Shown piece by piece: positions 9,573 to 17,893 of a DNA stretch of 57,359 nt. This DNA is from Roseomonas sp. HF4 (GTDB lineage: Bacteria > Pseudomonadota > Alphaproteobacteria > Acetobacterales > Acetobacteraceae). The notes under the pieces are model-generated. The model made no database searches. It saw nothing but the letters and a program-made list of their open reading frames with translations, and had not been told where the DNA came from. Each line of letters starts with the position of its first letter. Within the stretch, counting starts at the first letter, position 1. The stretch is from assembly GCF_005222755.1 (NCBI RefSeq), contig NZ_STGD01000021.1, forward strand, positions 1-57,359, given 5' to 3'. Made by a program: the position numbers and the translations under genes.

Positions 9573-10262
9573 TCAGGGCATGCCCATGCCCATGCGCATG
9601 CCGCGGACATGCTCGCCCATCAGTTCGTCGGCCGTGCGCTTCTGCCCGTCGTCCAGCGCCGCATAGAGCGGACCCAGCGCGGCCGAGACCGCGCGCATTG
9701 CCTCGAGCTGCGCGGAGAGGAGGGCGATGCGCCGTTCCGCGATCTGCGGCGCCGTGCTGGGCTGGTCGGCCACCTGCATGGCGGAGGCGACCGCCTCCCG
9801 CAATCGCGCGGCCTGCGCGCGCACGACATCGGCAAAGGCGTTCCATGGCTGCGCCTGCGCGTCCGTGAGGCGCAGTTCCGCCCGCACGAAGGCAAGCCGA
9901 CCTTCGATGCGATGGAACTGCGCCATCGCACCGCGACCCATGCCGGCCATCCCGGGCATGCCACTGGCCATCGGGCCGGCCGGCCCGCCCATGCCGCCCT
10001 GCATCATCGGCATCATCTGGCCCATGCCGCCCTGCATCATCATTCCGCCGGGCCGTCCCATTCCCAGCATGGGCATGCTGGGCGCCGGCGCAAGCGGCAC
10101 CGGCGCGACCGGCGCCGACTGCGCCGTCCGATCGCCCGCGGGGTGATGCGCCGCGTGGTCGCCGCTGGTCTGCGCCTGCCCCTGCGCGATCGCCGTTCCA
10201 GCAAGTGACAGCGCGAGGGCGAGGGCGCTGCCGCCGATCATCATCTGATGGGTCTTGCTCAT
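9573..10262 (-). CDS. Met-rich Spy/CpxP-like periplasmic protein (LTXXQ family)
   Basis: The product is 229 aa with a signal peptide (residues about 1-26, ending GTAIAQG). Residues about 60-110 are extremely rich in Met and Gly (GRPGGMMMQGGMGQMMPMM and similar), a likely Cu(I)/Ag(I)-binding segment. Residues about 120-215 form the helical LTXXQ core (ELRLTDAQAQPWNAFADVV). It ends in another Met cluster, GMRMGMGMP. AGGAGG before ATG 10262 supports the start. It lies between the multicopper oxidase and the YHS-type ATPase in the same direction. It is probably a periplasmic copper-binding or chaperone protein; the role is inferred. Confidence 0.8.
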   Translation of the reverse strand: MSKTHQMMIGGSALALALSLAGTAIAQGQAQTSGDHAAHHPAGDRTAQSAPVAPVPLAPAPSMPMLGMGRPGGMMMQGGMGQMMPMMQGGMGGPAGPMASGMPGMAGMGRGAMAQFHRIEGRLAFVRAELRLTDAQAQPWNAFADVVRAQAARLREAVASAMQVADQPSTAPQIAERRIALLSAQLEAMRAVSAALGPLYAALDDGQKRTADELMGEHVRGMRMGMGMP

Positions 10263-10290
10263 CGTGTCCTCCTGCTTCCTGTATCTGCCG

Positions 10291-10317
10291 CGTCCCGGGC
10301 CATGACGGTCCGGGACG
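10291..10317 (-). terminator. Intercistronic hairpin between oxidase and Spy-like gene
   Basis: CGTCCCGG (10291-10298) and CCGGGACG (10310-10317) form a perfect 8-bp stem with an 11-nt loop in the 60-bp gap. No T run follows, so partial termination or RNA processing between the two genes is as likely as full termination. Confidence 0.4.
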
Positions 10318-10322
10318 GCGCG

Positions 10323-11735
10323 TCATGACGCGTAGCGCAGCGTCGTCATCATGCCGGCGGCCATGTGGTAGAGCTGGTGGCAGTGCAGCGGCCATTCGCC
10401 GCGATTGTCGGCATCGAAGGCAATCGTGACCGAGCCATTCGCCGGCACCAGCACTGTGTCGCGTACGGCGCCGTTGAAACGTCGCCCATCGACGGCAACC
10501 ACCTGGAAGTGATGGCCGTGCAGATGCATCGGGTGCGACATGGTCGTGCGGTTGACCATGGTTATCTCCACCCGCTCCCCGATGCGCAGTGAGGCAGCGG
10601 CGGTGGCATCGTTGCCCCAGTCCAGCGACCAAGCGTATCCCGCCGCCTCGACAAGGTTGAGCCCTAGCACGCGATCCGGGCGGCGTTCCTCGAGCGCCCG
10701 CACCGGCACGAGCCGGCGCTCGATTGCGAGGTCCAGCCCGGCCGCGGCGCGGCCTGCGCGGCCCGATACGCGCACGACGGCAGCGCCCGGCGTGGCGAGG
10801 ATGATCCCGGTCCGCTCGGCCTTGCCTTCCGGCTGGAACAGGATCGGCCGGGCTCCGCCCTCGCGCGGCATGACGACGATCACATCGGCCCGCTGGCCTC
10901 CGGCGAGGCCGAGGTGCCGGACACGGACGGGCTGCACGGACTGGCTATCCACGGCGACCAGCTCCGCGCCGCCGATGCCTTCGAGGTCCACGACGAAGTT
11001 CGTCGCCGTGCCTGCCCCGATCAGGCGAAGCCGCACGCGCTGGCCCCGCTCCGCGCGCACGACCAGGGGATCGTCGAGCGTGCGGTCGTTCGCGAGATAA
11101 GCGTCGTAGGCGACGTCGCCATGCGCCGGCATGGCCATCGGGCGATGGCCGCCATGGCCTCCGTGCGCGCCGTGCTGCGCGTGCGGCCCCGCCCCCGCCC
11201 GCAGCCCCGCGAGCACCTCCTCCGGCGACCGGAAGGTGAAGTCGTGCAGCATGACCACGACGTCCTGCACATCCGCCAAGCGATCCGCCGGATCCTCAAC
11301 GATGAGCGGCGCGGCCATGAGGAATTGCTCCTGCAGCCCGTGATGCGCGTGCATCCAGTGCGTGCCCGGCGTGCCCACGGGGAAGCGATAGTGGTGCGTC
11401 TCACCGGGCTTGAGCGGCGGCTGCGAGATGCCCGGCACGCCATCCTGGGCCACCGGCGGCAGGAGGCCGTGCCAGTGGATCAGCACCTCCTCCCGCGTCA
11501 TATTCGCGAGGCGGACGTCGAAGTCGCCGCCGGCGGGCAGCCGGATCCCGTGCGTGCCATCGGCCTGGGTGAGGCCGAAGACGGTCGCGGCACGCCCGCG
11601 CACCTCGATGCCGCGGGTGGCGGCCGTCAGGGTGAGCGTCCCCGTGCCCGCCGCGCGGGCGGGGCGGAGGAACCCCTCCGGGGCTGCGGCGAGCAGGGTG
11701 CCGGCGGCAAGGAAGGCGCGTCTGGTCGATGTCAT
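10323..11735 (-). CDS. Multicopper oxidase (CopA/CueO-type)
   Basis: The product is 470 aa from ATG 11735; ATG 11753 adds six residues, and neither has a good ribosome site. The leader TSTRRAFLAAGTLLAAAPEG is Tat-like, so folded cofactor-loaded export is expected. Copper ligands are visible as HWHG (domain 1), HAHHG, HPMHLHGHHF and HCHQLYHMAAGM, covering the type 1, 2 and 3 sites. A His/Met-rich insert (QHGAHGGHGGHRPMAMPAHG) lies near the middle. The likely role is periplasmic oxidation of Cu(I) to less toxic Cu(II). It belongs to the minus-strand copper set downstream of the RND genes. Confidence 0.93.
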   Translation of the reverse strand: MTSTRRAFLAAGTLLAAAPEGFLRPARAAGTGTLTLTAATRGIEVRGRAATVFGLTQADGTHGIRLPAGGDFDVRLANMTREEVLIHWHGLLPPVAQDGVPGISQPPLKPGETHHYRFPVGTPGTHWMHAHHGLQEQFLMAAPLIVEDPADRLADVQDVVVMLHDFTFRSPEEVLAGLRAGAGPHAQHGAHGGHGGHRPMAMPAHGDVAYDAYLANDRTLDDPLVVRAERGQRVRLRLIGAGTATNFVVDLEGIGGAELVAVDSQSVQPVRVRHLGLAGGQRADVIVVMPREGGARPILFQPEGKAERTGIILATPGAAVVRVSGRAGRAAAGLDLAIERRLVPVRALEERRPDRVLGLNLVEAAGYAWSLDWGNDATAAASLRIGERVEITMVNRTTMSHPMHLHGHHFQVVAVDGRRFNGAVRDTVLVPANGSVTIAFDADNRGEWPLHCHQLYHMAAGMMTTLRYAS

Positions 11736-11863
11736 CTGGGGTTCTGCTTTCATCGCCGGGCCGGATGCCCAAACGTCCGTCTGTCTTGCTGTGGGAAAGG
11801 ATGCCGCGTCCGCGTGCCGCAGAGGTCTCGCGCGCGTGACAAAGCATGTCGGGGGCAAGGGCC

Positions 11864-12784
11864 TCATCGGCGTAGCGCCGCCGTTCGCGCTGCGGCGGTT
11901 CCCTGCGCGACCTGGCTCGCAACGATGCTGGCGACGACCACCAGCATGCCGAGTGTCTGGATGGCCGTGAGTGATTGCCCGAGCAGCAGCCATCCCAGGA
12001 TGACGGCCGTGACGGGGCTCAGCAGCGCCAGCGGCGCCGTCGCCGCCGGGCCGAGCCGCGCGATGCCGCGCAGCCAGGCGATGTAGGTGAGCGCCGCGCC
12101 GACCAGCCCCAGCCAGGCGAGGCCGGCTAGGCTGCCCGCGGTCAGTCCCGGCACCTCGGGCTGCAGGATCACGGCGATGGGCAGCAACAGCACCCCGCCG
12201 GCCGCGAGCTGCCACGCAGTGAAGGTCAAGGCGCCCACCGGCGGCTGCCAGCGCCGCGACAGCACCGTGCCGAAGGCCATGGACACCGCCCCCGCCAGAC
12301 CCGCGGCGACGCCGATCGGATCAAGCGCCGCACCCGGCGCGAGCACTAGCATCCCTACGCCCGCCACGCCGCCCGTCGCCGCGAGCACGGCGAGCACGCG
12401 CAGCGGCGTGCCGAGGATCGCGCGCGACAGCAGCACTACGATCAGCGGCTGGATGGCACCCACGGTCGCCGCAACGCCGCCCGGCAGACGGTAGGCCGAC
12501 ACGAACAGCATCACCCAGAAGATCGAGAAATTCAGCGCACCGAGCACGGCGCTCCGCCCCCACCAGATGCCGTCCGGCAGGCGTCGGACGATCAGCAGCA
12601 GCAGCAGCCCCGCCGGCAGCGCCCGCAACAGGGAGACGAGCAGCGGATGCCAGCCGGGCAGCAGCTCGGTCGTGACGATGTAGGTGCTGCCCCAGACCGC
12701 CGGCGCGAGCGCCGTCAGCAGGATGTCCGCCACCCGCCCCTGCGGGACAGCCTGGGTCAAGATCGTCGTTCCTTGCATCGGCAT
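11864..12784 (-). CDS. EamA/DMT-family transporter
   Basis: The product is 306 aa with about ten hydrophobic segments in two repeats, the EamA layout: WGSTYIVTTELLPGWHP at the start of repeat 1 and GLVGAALTYIAWLRGIARLG in repeat 2. It begins only six bases after the RND permease stop (TAG 12791-12793), so it is almost certainly in that operon. DMT proteins of this type export metabolites or drugs; the substrate is unknown. Its presence inside a copper cluster is unusual and may reflect a shared efflux operon. Confidence 0.88.
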   Translation of the reverse strand: MPMQGTTILTQAVPQGRVADILLTALAPAVWGSTYIVTTELLPGWHPLLVSLLRALPAGLLLLLIVRRLPDGIWWGRSAVLGALNFSIFWVMLFVSAYRLPGGVAATVGAIQPLIVVLLSRAILGTPLRVLAVLAATGGVAGVGMLVLAPGAALDPIGVAAGLAGAVSMAFGTVLSRRWQPPVGALTFTAWQLAAGGVLLLPIAVILQPEVPGLTAGSLAGLAWLGLVGAALTYIAWLRGIARLGPAATAPLALLSPVTAVILGWLLLGQSLTAIQTLGMLVVVASIVASQVAQGTAAARTAALRR

Positions 12785-12790
12785 GGCACC

Positions 12791-15700
12791 CTACTCCGCC
12801 GCCACGGCATGTGCCGGGACGGCCGCATCGTTCCGGCGAGCCGCCATGCGGCGCACCAACAGGTAGAAGACCGGCGTGAACACCAGCCCGAGCAGCGTCA
12901 CGCCCGCCATGCCGGCGGCGACGGCGATGCCCATGGCTTGGCGCATCTCCGCCCCCGCGCCGGTCGCGATGGCGAGCGGCACTGCTCCTGCCACGAAGGC
13001 GATCGAGGTCATCAGGATCGGCCGCAGCCGCAGCCGCCCCGCCTCGATCACCGCGGCGAGCGGATCGAGCCCGGCCATCTCCCGCTCCCGCGCGAACTCG
13101 ACCACCAGGATGGCGTTCTTCGCCGCAAGCCCGACCAGCACCAGCCAGGCGATCTGCGTGAAGACGTTGCTGTCCCCGCCCGTCGCCAGCACCCCGGCGA
13201 GCGCACTGACCACCGCGAGCGGCGCCACCGGCAGCACCGCGAGCGGCAGCGACCAGCTGCCGTATTGCGCCGCGAGCAGCAGGAAGGCGAGCAGCACCGC
13301 CACCGGGAAGACATAGACGGCGGCATTGCCGGCAAGCCTCTCCTGCAGCGCTAGCTCGGTCCATTCGATGGCGAGGCCTGGCGGCAGCACCTCCCGCGCC
13401 AACGCCTCCATCGCCGCCTGCGCCTGGCCGGAGCCGAAGCCCGGCGCGGGCGCGCCGCTTACCGCGGCCGAGGGATAGCCGTTGTGGCGCACCACCCGGT
13501 CCGGCCCGGTCGAGACTTGCAGCGTCACCAGCGAGGCGAGAGGCACCATGGCGCCTTGGGCACTGCGTACGCGCAGCCGCGCAAGGTCCTCCTCCCGCAG
13601 CCGGAAGGCCGCGTCCGCCTGGGCGATGACGCGGTAGGTCCGCCCGTCGCGCTGGAAGTCGTTCACGTAGAGCGAACCGAAGGCGAGCTGCAGCGCCTGC
13701 GCGACCTCGGCCGGCGAGACACCCATGGCCAGCGCGCGGTCGCGGTCGAGCTCCACCCGCAGCTGCGGCGCCGAGACATGGAAGCCCGACATCACGCCGG
13801 CGAGTTCCGGCCGGCGGGACGCGGCCTCGACCAGCCGGCCCGTCTCGCGCGCCAGCACCTCGAGCCCCAGCCCGGCGCGGTCCTGCACCTGCAGCTTGAA
13901 GCCGCCCACGGCGCCGATGCCGGGGACCGGCGGCGGTGGGAAGACCAGCGCCAAGCCTTCCTGGATGCCGAACAGCCGCCCCTGGAGCCGCTGCGCGATG
14001 GCATTGGCCGAGAGGTCGGGCGTGCGCCGCTGCTCGAACGGATCGAGCATGGTGAAGAGCACCGCGGCATTGGGAAGATTGACGAAGCCGTCGATCGACA
14101 GGCCGGGGAAGGCGACGACGCTCTCGACGCCGGGTTCCTCCAGCATGATGCGCGACATCTCGCGCGCCATGGCCTCGCTGCGCTCGATTGAGGTGCCGGC
14201 CGGCAGGATGGCGATGCCGACCAGGTAGTACTTGTCCTGCTGCGGCACGAAGCCAGTCGGCACCCGCTGCAGCCCGGCCCAGCCGAGACCGAGCAGCCCC
14301 GCATAGAACACGAGCGCCGCGCCCCCCGCCCGCGCCGCCCGCCGCACAAAGCCGCCATAGGCCGAGGCCGTCGCGTCGAAGCCCCGGTTGAACAGCCGGA
14401 AGAAGGCCCCGAGCGGCCCGCGCTGCGGCGCGCCGTGCGGACGCAGCATGACCCCGGCGAGCGCCGGGCTCAGCGTCAGCGAGTTGATCGCCGAGAGTAC
14501 GGTCGAGACCGCGATGGTCACCGCGAACTGGCGGTAGAACTCGCCCTGCAGGCCGGAGAGGAAGGCCGCCGGCACGAAGACCGCGGCGAGCACCGAGGTG
14601 ATGGCGACGATCGGGCCGGTCACCTCCTCCATCGCCTGCCGCGCCGCCGCCTTGGGCGCGAGGCCGGCTTCGATGTACCGCTCAACATTCTCGACCACCA
14701 CGATGGCGTCGTCCACGACGATGCCGATGGCGAGCACCAGGCCGAACAGCGAGAGCGTGTTCAGCGTGTAGCCGAGCAGCAGCATCACCGCGAGGGTGCC
14801 GACCAGCGAGACCGGCACGGCGACCAGCGGGATCAGCGACGACCGCCAGTTCTGCAGGAACAGCACCACCACCAGCACGACCAGGCCCACGGCCTCAAGC
14901 AGCGTGACCAGCACGGCGGAGATCGAGGCGCGCACGAAGATCGTCGGGTCGTAGGCGATGCGGTGGGCGATGCCCTCCGGGAAGTCGGTGGCCATCGCCA
15001 CCATCTCGGCGCGCACCGCGGCCGCGACGTCGAGCGCGTTCGCCCCCGGCGCCTGCACCACCTGCAGCGCGGCGGCGGGCTCGCCGTCGAGCAGTGCACG
15101 CAGCGCGTAGCCCTCCGCACCCAGTTCCACGCGCGCCACGTCACCAAGCCGGACGATGCGACCGTCCTCCCCGGTGCGGATCACGATGGCGGCGTATTCC
15201 TCGGGCTCGGCCAGCCGGCCGCGCAGGTCGATCGCGACCTGCGGCGCCATGGCCGCATCGGGCTGCCGGCCGACCGCACCTGCGGCCACCTGCAGGTTCT
15301 GCGACCGCACGGCATCCAGCACCTCGGTCGCCGTCAGGCCGCGCGCGGCCATCCGCTCCGGGTCGAGCCAGATGCGCATGGCGTAGTCGCCGGCACCCCA
15401 GACATTGACCTCGCCCACGCCGGGCAGGCGCTGGAGCCGGTTGCGCAGCTGCAGCGTCGCGAAATTCGCGAGGTGCAGCGCGTCGTAGCGCCCGTTCGGC
15501 GACACGAGGTGCACCACCATCAGCATGTCAGGGGAGACCTTGCTCGCCACGACGCCGAGGCGCTGTACCTCCTCGGGCAGCCGCGGCAGGGCCCGCTGCA
15601 GCCGGTTCTGCACGCGGATCTGGGCGAGATCGGGGTCGGTGCCCTGCGCGAAGGTGACGGCGAGCGCGACCTGCCCGTCCACCGACTGCGAGGTCATGTA

Positions 15701-15937
15701 GAGCATGCCCTCGACGCCGTTCACTTCCTGCTCGATGGGGGCCGCGACCGTCTCGGCAAGCTCGCGCGGCGAGGCGCCGGGGAACTGCGCGACGACCTGC
15801 ACCGTCGGCGGCGTGACGGCCGGGTATTCCGACAGCGGCAGGCGCAGCAGCGCGAGGCCGCCGGCCACCAGCATCAGGACGGACAGGACGACGGCGAAGA
15901 TCGGCCGGTCCACGAAGAAGCGCGGAATGGCATTCAT
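12791..15937 (-). CDS. RND efflux pump inner-membrane subunit (HAE-1/AcrB type)
   Basis: The product is 1048 aa, the normal AcrB length. It starts MNAIPRFFVDRPIFAVVLSV. Proton-relay segment GIVVDDAIVVVENVERY shows the Asp pair in TM4, and TM helices flank two large periplasmic loops. The sequence looks like the hydrophobe/amphiphile family, not the CusA heavy-metal family: I see no CusA-type Met triad, although this needs an alignment. Its ATG overlaps the adaptor stop by four bases (ATGA, 15937-15934). No outer-membrane factor gene is in the cluster, so a TolC-like partner must be elsewhere. Confidence 0.95.
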   Translation of the reverse strand: MNAIPRFFVDRPIFAVVLSVLMLVAGGLALLRLPLSEYPAVTPPTVQVVAQFPGASPRELAETVAAPIEQEVNGVEGMLYMTSQSVDGQVALAVTFAQGTDPDLAQIRVQNRLQRALPRLPEEVQRLGVVASKVSPDMLMVVHLVSPNGRYDALHLANFATLQLRNRLQRLPGVGEVNVWGAGDYAMRIWLDPERMAARGLTATEVLDAVRSQNLQVAAGAVGRQPDAAMAPQVAIDLRGRLAEPEEYAAIVIRTGEDGRIVRLGDVARVELGAEGYALRALLDGEPAAALQVVQAPGANALDVAAAVRAEMVAMATDFPEGIAHRIAYDPTIFVRASISAVLVTLLEAVGLVVLVVVLFLQNWRSSLIPLVAVPVSLVGTLAVMLLLGYTLNTLSLFGLVLAIGIVVDDAIVVVENVERYIEAGLAPKAAARQAMEEVTGPIVAITSVLAAVFVPAAFLSGLQGEFYRQFAVTIAVSTVLSAINSLTLSPALAGVMLRPHGAPQRGPLGAFFRLFNRGFDATASAYGGFVRRAARAGGAALVFYAGLLGLGWAGLQRVPTGFVPQQDKYYLVGIAILPAGTSIERSEAMAREMSRIMLEEPGVESVVAFPGLSIDGFVNLPNAAVLFTMLDPFEQRRTPDLSANAIAQRLQGRLFGIQEGLALVFPPPPVPGIGAVGGFKLQVQDRAGLGLEVLARETGRLVEAASRRPELAGVMSGFHVSAPQLRVELDRDRALAMGVSPAEVAQALQLAFGSLYVNDFQRDGRTYRVIAQADAAFRLREEDLARLRVRSAQGAMVPLASLVTLQVSTGPDRVVRHNGYPSAAVSGAPAPGFGSGQAQAAMEALAREVLPPGLAIEWTELALQERLAGNAAVYVFPVAVLLAFLLLAAQYGSWSLPLAVLPVAPLAVVSALAGVLATGGDSNVFTQIAWLVLVGLAAKNAILVVEFAREREMAGLDPLAAVIEAGRLRLRPILMTSIAFVAGAVPLAIATGAGAEMRQAMGIAVAAGMAGVTLLGLVFTPVFYLLVRRMAARRNDAAVPAHAVAAE

Positions 15938-17076
15938 GACCGGGGCTCCTGGGCGGCGGAGGCGATGGCGGGGACGGGCTGCGGGGCGATGCGCGTGCCG
16001 GGGCGGACCATGCCGCGCGCGACGACGTTCTCCCCGGCCTCGACGCCCTCGCGGATGACGCGCAGCCCGTCGCCGATGGCGGGACCGAGCCGCACCGGGC
16101 GATAGGCCGCGATGCCCTCGGGCGCCGCGACCAGCACGTAGCGGCCGCCCTGCGCGGCGCCCACGGCGATTTCGGGCACCAACACATTCGGCCGCGCCGG
16201 CGTCAGCGCGACGCGCACGCGGGCGAAGAGGCCGGGCGCCAGCCGCCCGTCGGCGTTCGGCAGCACCGCGCGCAGCCGCGCCGTGCCGGTTGCGCGGTCG
16301 GCCTGGTTGTCGAGGAAGTCGAGCCGCCCGCGGCGCGGGAAGCCGGCCTCGCCGGCGAGGCCGACCTCGACCTCGGGCGGCGCCTCGGCGGCGAGCAGCC
16401 GGAGATAGGCGGGCTCGTCCACGTCGAAGAGCACGTGGATCGGATCGACGGAGACGATAGTCGTGAGCAGCGCCTCGCCCGCGGCGACGAGGTTGCCTTC
16501 CGTGACCAGGGCGCGACCCGCGCGCCCGGCGATTGGGGCGACGACCTCGGTGAACTCGAGATCGAGCTGCGCGGCGGCGACTGCGGCTTCGGCCGCCTGC
16601 ACCTGCGCAGCGAGTGCCTCGCGCTCGGCCGCCTGCTGGTCGAGCCGCTCGCGCGGCGCGTAGCCGCCGCCGGCGAGCGTCTGCGTGCGCGCATGCTGGC
16701 GCCCGGCCAGCGCGTGCCGCTCGCGCGCCTCCGCGAGCCCGGCCTCGGCGCGCGCCAGCGCGGTGCGATACGGCCGCTGGTCGAGGCGGAACAGCACCTC
16801 GCCGGGCTGCACGAGGCCGCCCTCGGGCAGGTCCACCGCCTCGATCATGCCGCTGACGCGCGGGCGCAGCTCGACGCTGCGCGCCGCGGCGAGGAAGCCG
16901 GTGAACTCCGCTGTCTCCGGCAGGTCGCGCAGGATCGCCTGCGCGACCGGCACGGGCATGGGCGGCGGGGCGGCCGCCGGGCCGTTCGCCTGGGCAGGCC
17001 GGCCGGCCTGCTGCCAGGCGAGACCGCCGCCGATGGCCAGGGTGGCGGCGAGGGCGAAGGGAAGGATGCGGGACAT
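15934..17076 (-). CDS. RND periplasmic adaptor (membrane fusion protein)
   Basis: The product is 380 aa. An N-terminal hydrophobic leader (FALAATLAIGGGLAW) is followed by a barrel-sandwich half (FTGFLAAARSVELRPRVSGM), an alpha-hairpin (about 100-165, Ala/Arg/Glu-rich) and the lipoyl return (VAPIAGRAGRALVTEGNLV). A beta-barrel with PNADGRLAPGLFARV comes next. These match the AcrA/MexA family. ATG 17076 is chosen because it precedes the leader and lies just downstream of a CueR-type promoter at 17119-17139. It is the first gene of the minus-strand set, overlapping the pump gene by ATGA. No His/Met-rich CusB signature is visible. Confidence 0.93.
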   Translation of the reverse strand: MSRILPFALAATLAIGGGLAWQQAGRPAQANGPAAAPPPMPVPVAQAILRDLPETAEFTGFLAAARSVELRPRVSGMIEAVDLPEGGLVQPGEVLFRLDQRPYRTALARAEAGLAEARERHALAGRQHARTQTLAGGGYAPRERLDQQAAEREALAAQVQAAEAAVAAAQLDLEFTEVVAPIAGRAGRALVTEGNLVAAGEALLTTIVSVDPIHVLFDVDEPAYLRLLAAEAPPEVEVGLAGEAGFPRRGRLDFLDNQADRATGTARLRAVLPNADGRLAPGLFARVRVALTPARPNVLVPEIAVGAAQGGRYVLVAAPEGIAAYRPVRLGPAIGDGLRVIREGVEAGENVVARGMVRPGTRIAPQPVPAIASAAQEPRS

Positions 17077-17118
17077 GGTCGTAGGGCCTCTGCGTCGTGC
17101 TGGCAGGACCGTGCCGGT

Positions 17119-17139
17119 CTCCCAGCTTGGGAGGGTCAA
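17119..17139 (-). promoter_or_regulatory. CueR-type operator/promoter for RND-copper gene set
   Basis: On the minus strand, TTGACC (-35-like) is followed immediately by CTCCCAAGCTGGGAG, a perfect dyad apart from the central spacer. This is the layout of MerR/CueR-activated promoters. It is almost identical to the box at 19413-19433 before copZ. The -35 overlaps the stop codon of the PaiB-like gene. The adaptor ATG is 43 bp downstream. CueR regulation is inferred from the cueR gene nearby. Confidence 0.75.
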
Positions 17140-17795
17140 GCGGTTTCGGTGGCGCGCTTCGCGGCGAGCGTTCCGGCCATCAGCGCGGCGACGGCCTGCG
17201 CGCCGGGATCGGGCCGCGACGCGAGGCCGGCGATGGCGCCCTCGTGCTCGGTCATGCCCTTGTGCTGGATCAGCTTGCGCTGCGCGGCGATGCCGGCGGC
17301 TGGCACTAGCAGCTCGATGCCGACGATGGCGCGCATCATCGCGCTCAGTCGCTGCGGCTCGACCTTCTCCATCCGCCACGGCGCCTTCGGGGCGAGACGC
17401 CCCTCGAAGGCGTCCGACAGCCTTTCGAGATGCGCCGGCAATTCCTCCGCCGCGAAGGTGCGTGCCCGGCCCAACAGATGCACCGCCGTGTAGGTCCAGG
17501 TCGGCACCTGGTTCGGCACGCCGTACCAGTCGGGCGAGAGGTAGGCGTCCGGCCCCTGCACGGCGAGCAGCGCCGGGCGCGCGGCCTCCGCGATCAGCGT
17601 GTGGATGGGATTGCTGCGGGCGACGTGCAGTTCGATGCGCAGCCCGTCGCCGCTCCACGCCTCGGCAAGGAAGGGGATGTGGACCGCCTGTGGCAGCCCG
17701 TCTGCATCGGCGATGGCGAGCAAGCCGAAGCCGCGCGCGCCCAGCATGGCAAGCGCATCGGCGGTGTCGGTCCGGAAGGCGGGATGGACGTACAT
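17136..17795 (-). CDS. PaiB-like FMN-binding (negative transcriptional regulator family) protein
   Basis: The product is 219 aa. It opens MYVHPAFRTDTADALAMLGA and contains HIPFLAEAW, the HVARSNPI stretch and DAYLSPDWYGVPNQVPTWTY, TAVHLLG, which are hallmarks of the PaiB/FMN-binding split-barrel family. Family members reduce sporulation or protease expression in Bacillus or act as flavin-dependent enzymes; the role here is unclear. It is divergent from a MocR-type gene 98 bp away, a common pairing. Its stop codon forms part of the CueR-type -35 of the downstream efflux operon. Confidence 0.9.
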   Translation of the reverse strand: MYVHPAFRTDTADALAMLGARGFGLLAIADADGLPQAVHIPFLAEAWSGDGLRIELHVARSNPIHTLIAEAARPALLAVQGPDAYLSPDWYGVPNQVPTWTYTAVHLLGRARTFAAEELPAHLERLSDAFEGRLAPKAPWRMEKVEPQRLSAMMRAIVGIELLVPAAGIAAQRKLIQHKGMTEHEGAIAGLASRPDPGAQAVAALMAGTLAAKRATETA

Positions 17796-17893
17796 TGCGG
17801 CGTCTCCTGCGGGGATTGGCGTGCACTTTCGCTACGCCGCGCCGGTCCGATGCCCTATGACCGGTTCTGCGAAACCAATCGGTCCAGTTGGCC

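Noticed and set aside
14435..16105. 556-codon open frame on the plus strand
   Set aside because: It lies opposite the RND pump gene; composition is His/Arg/Asp-rich and no domain appears. A GC-rich antisense shadow.
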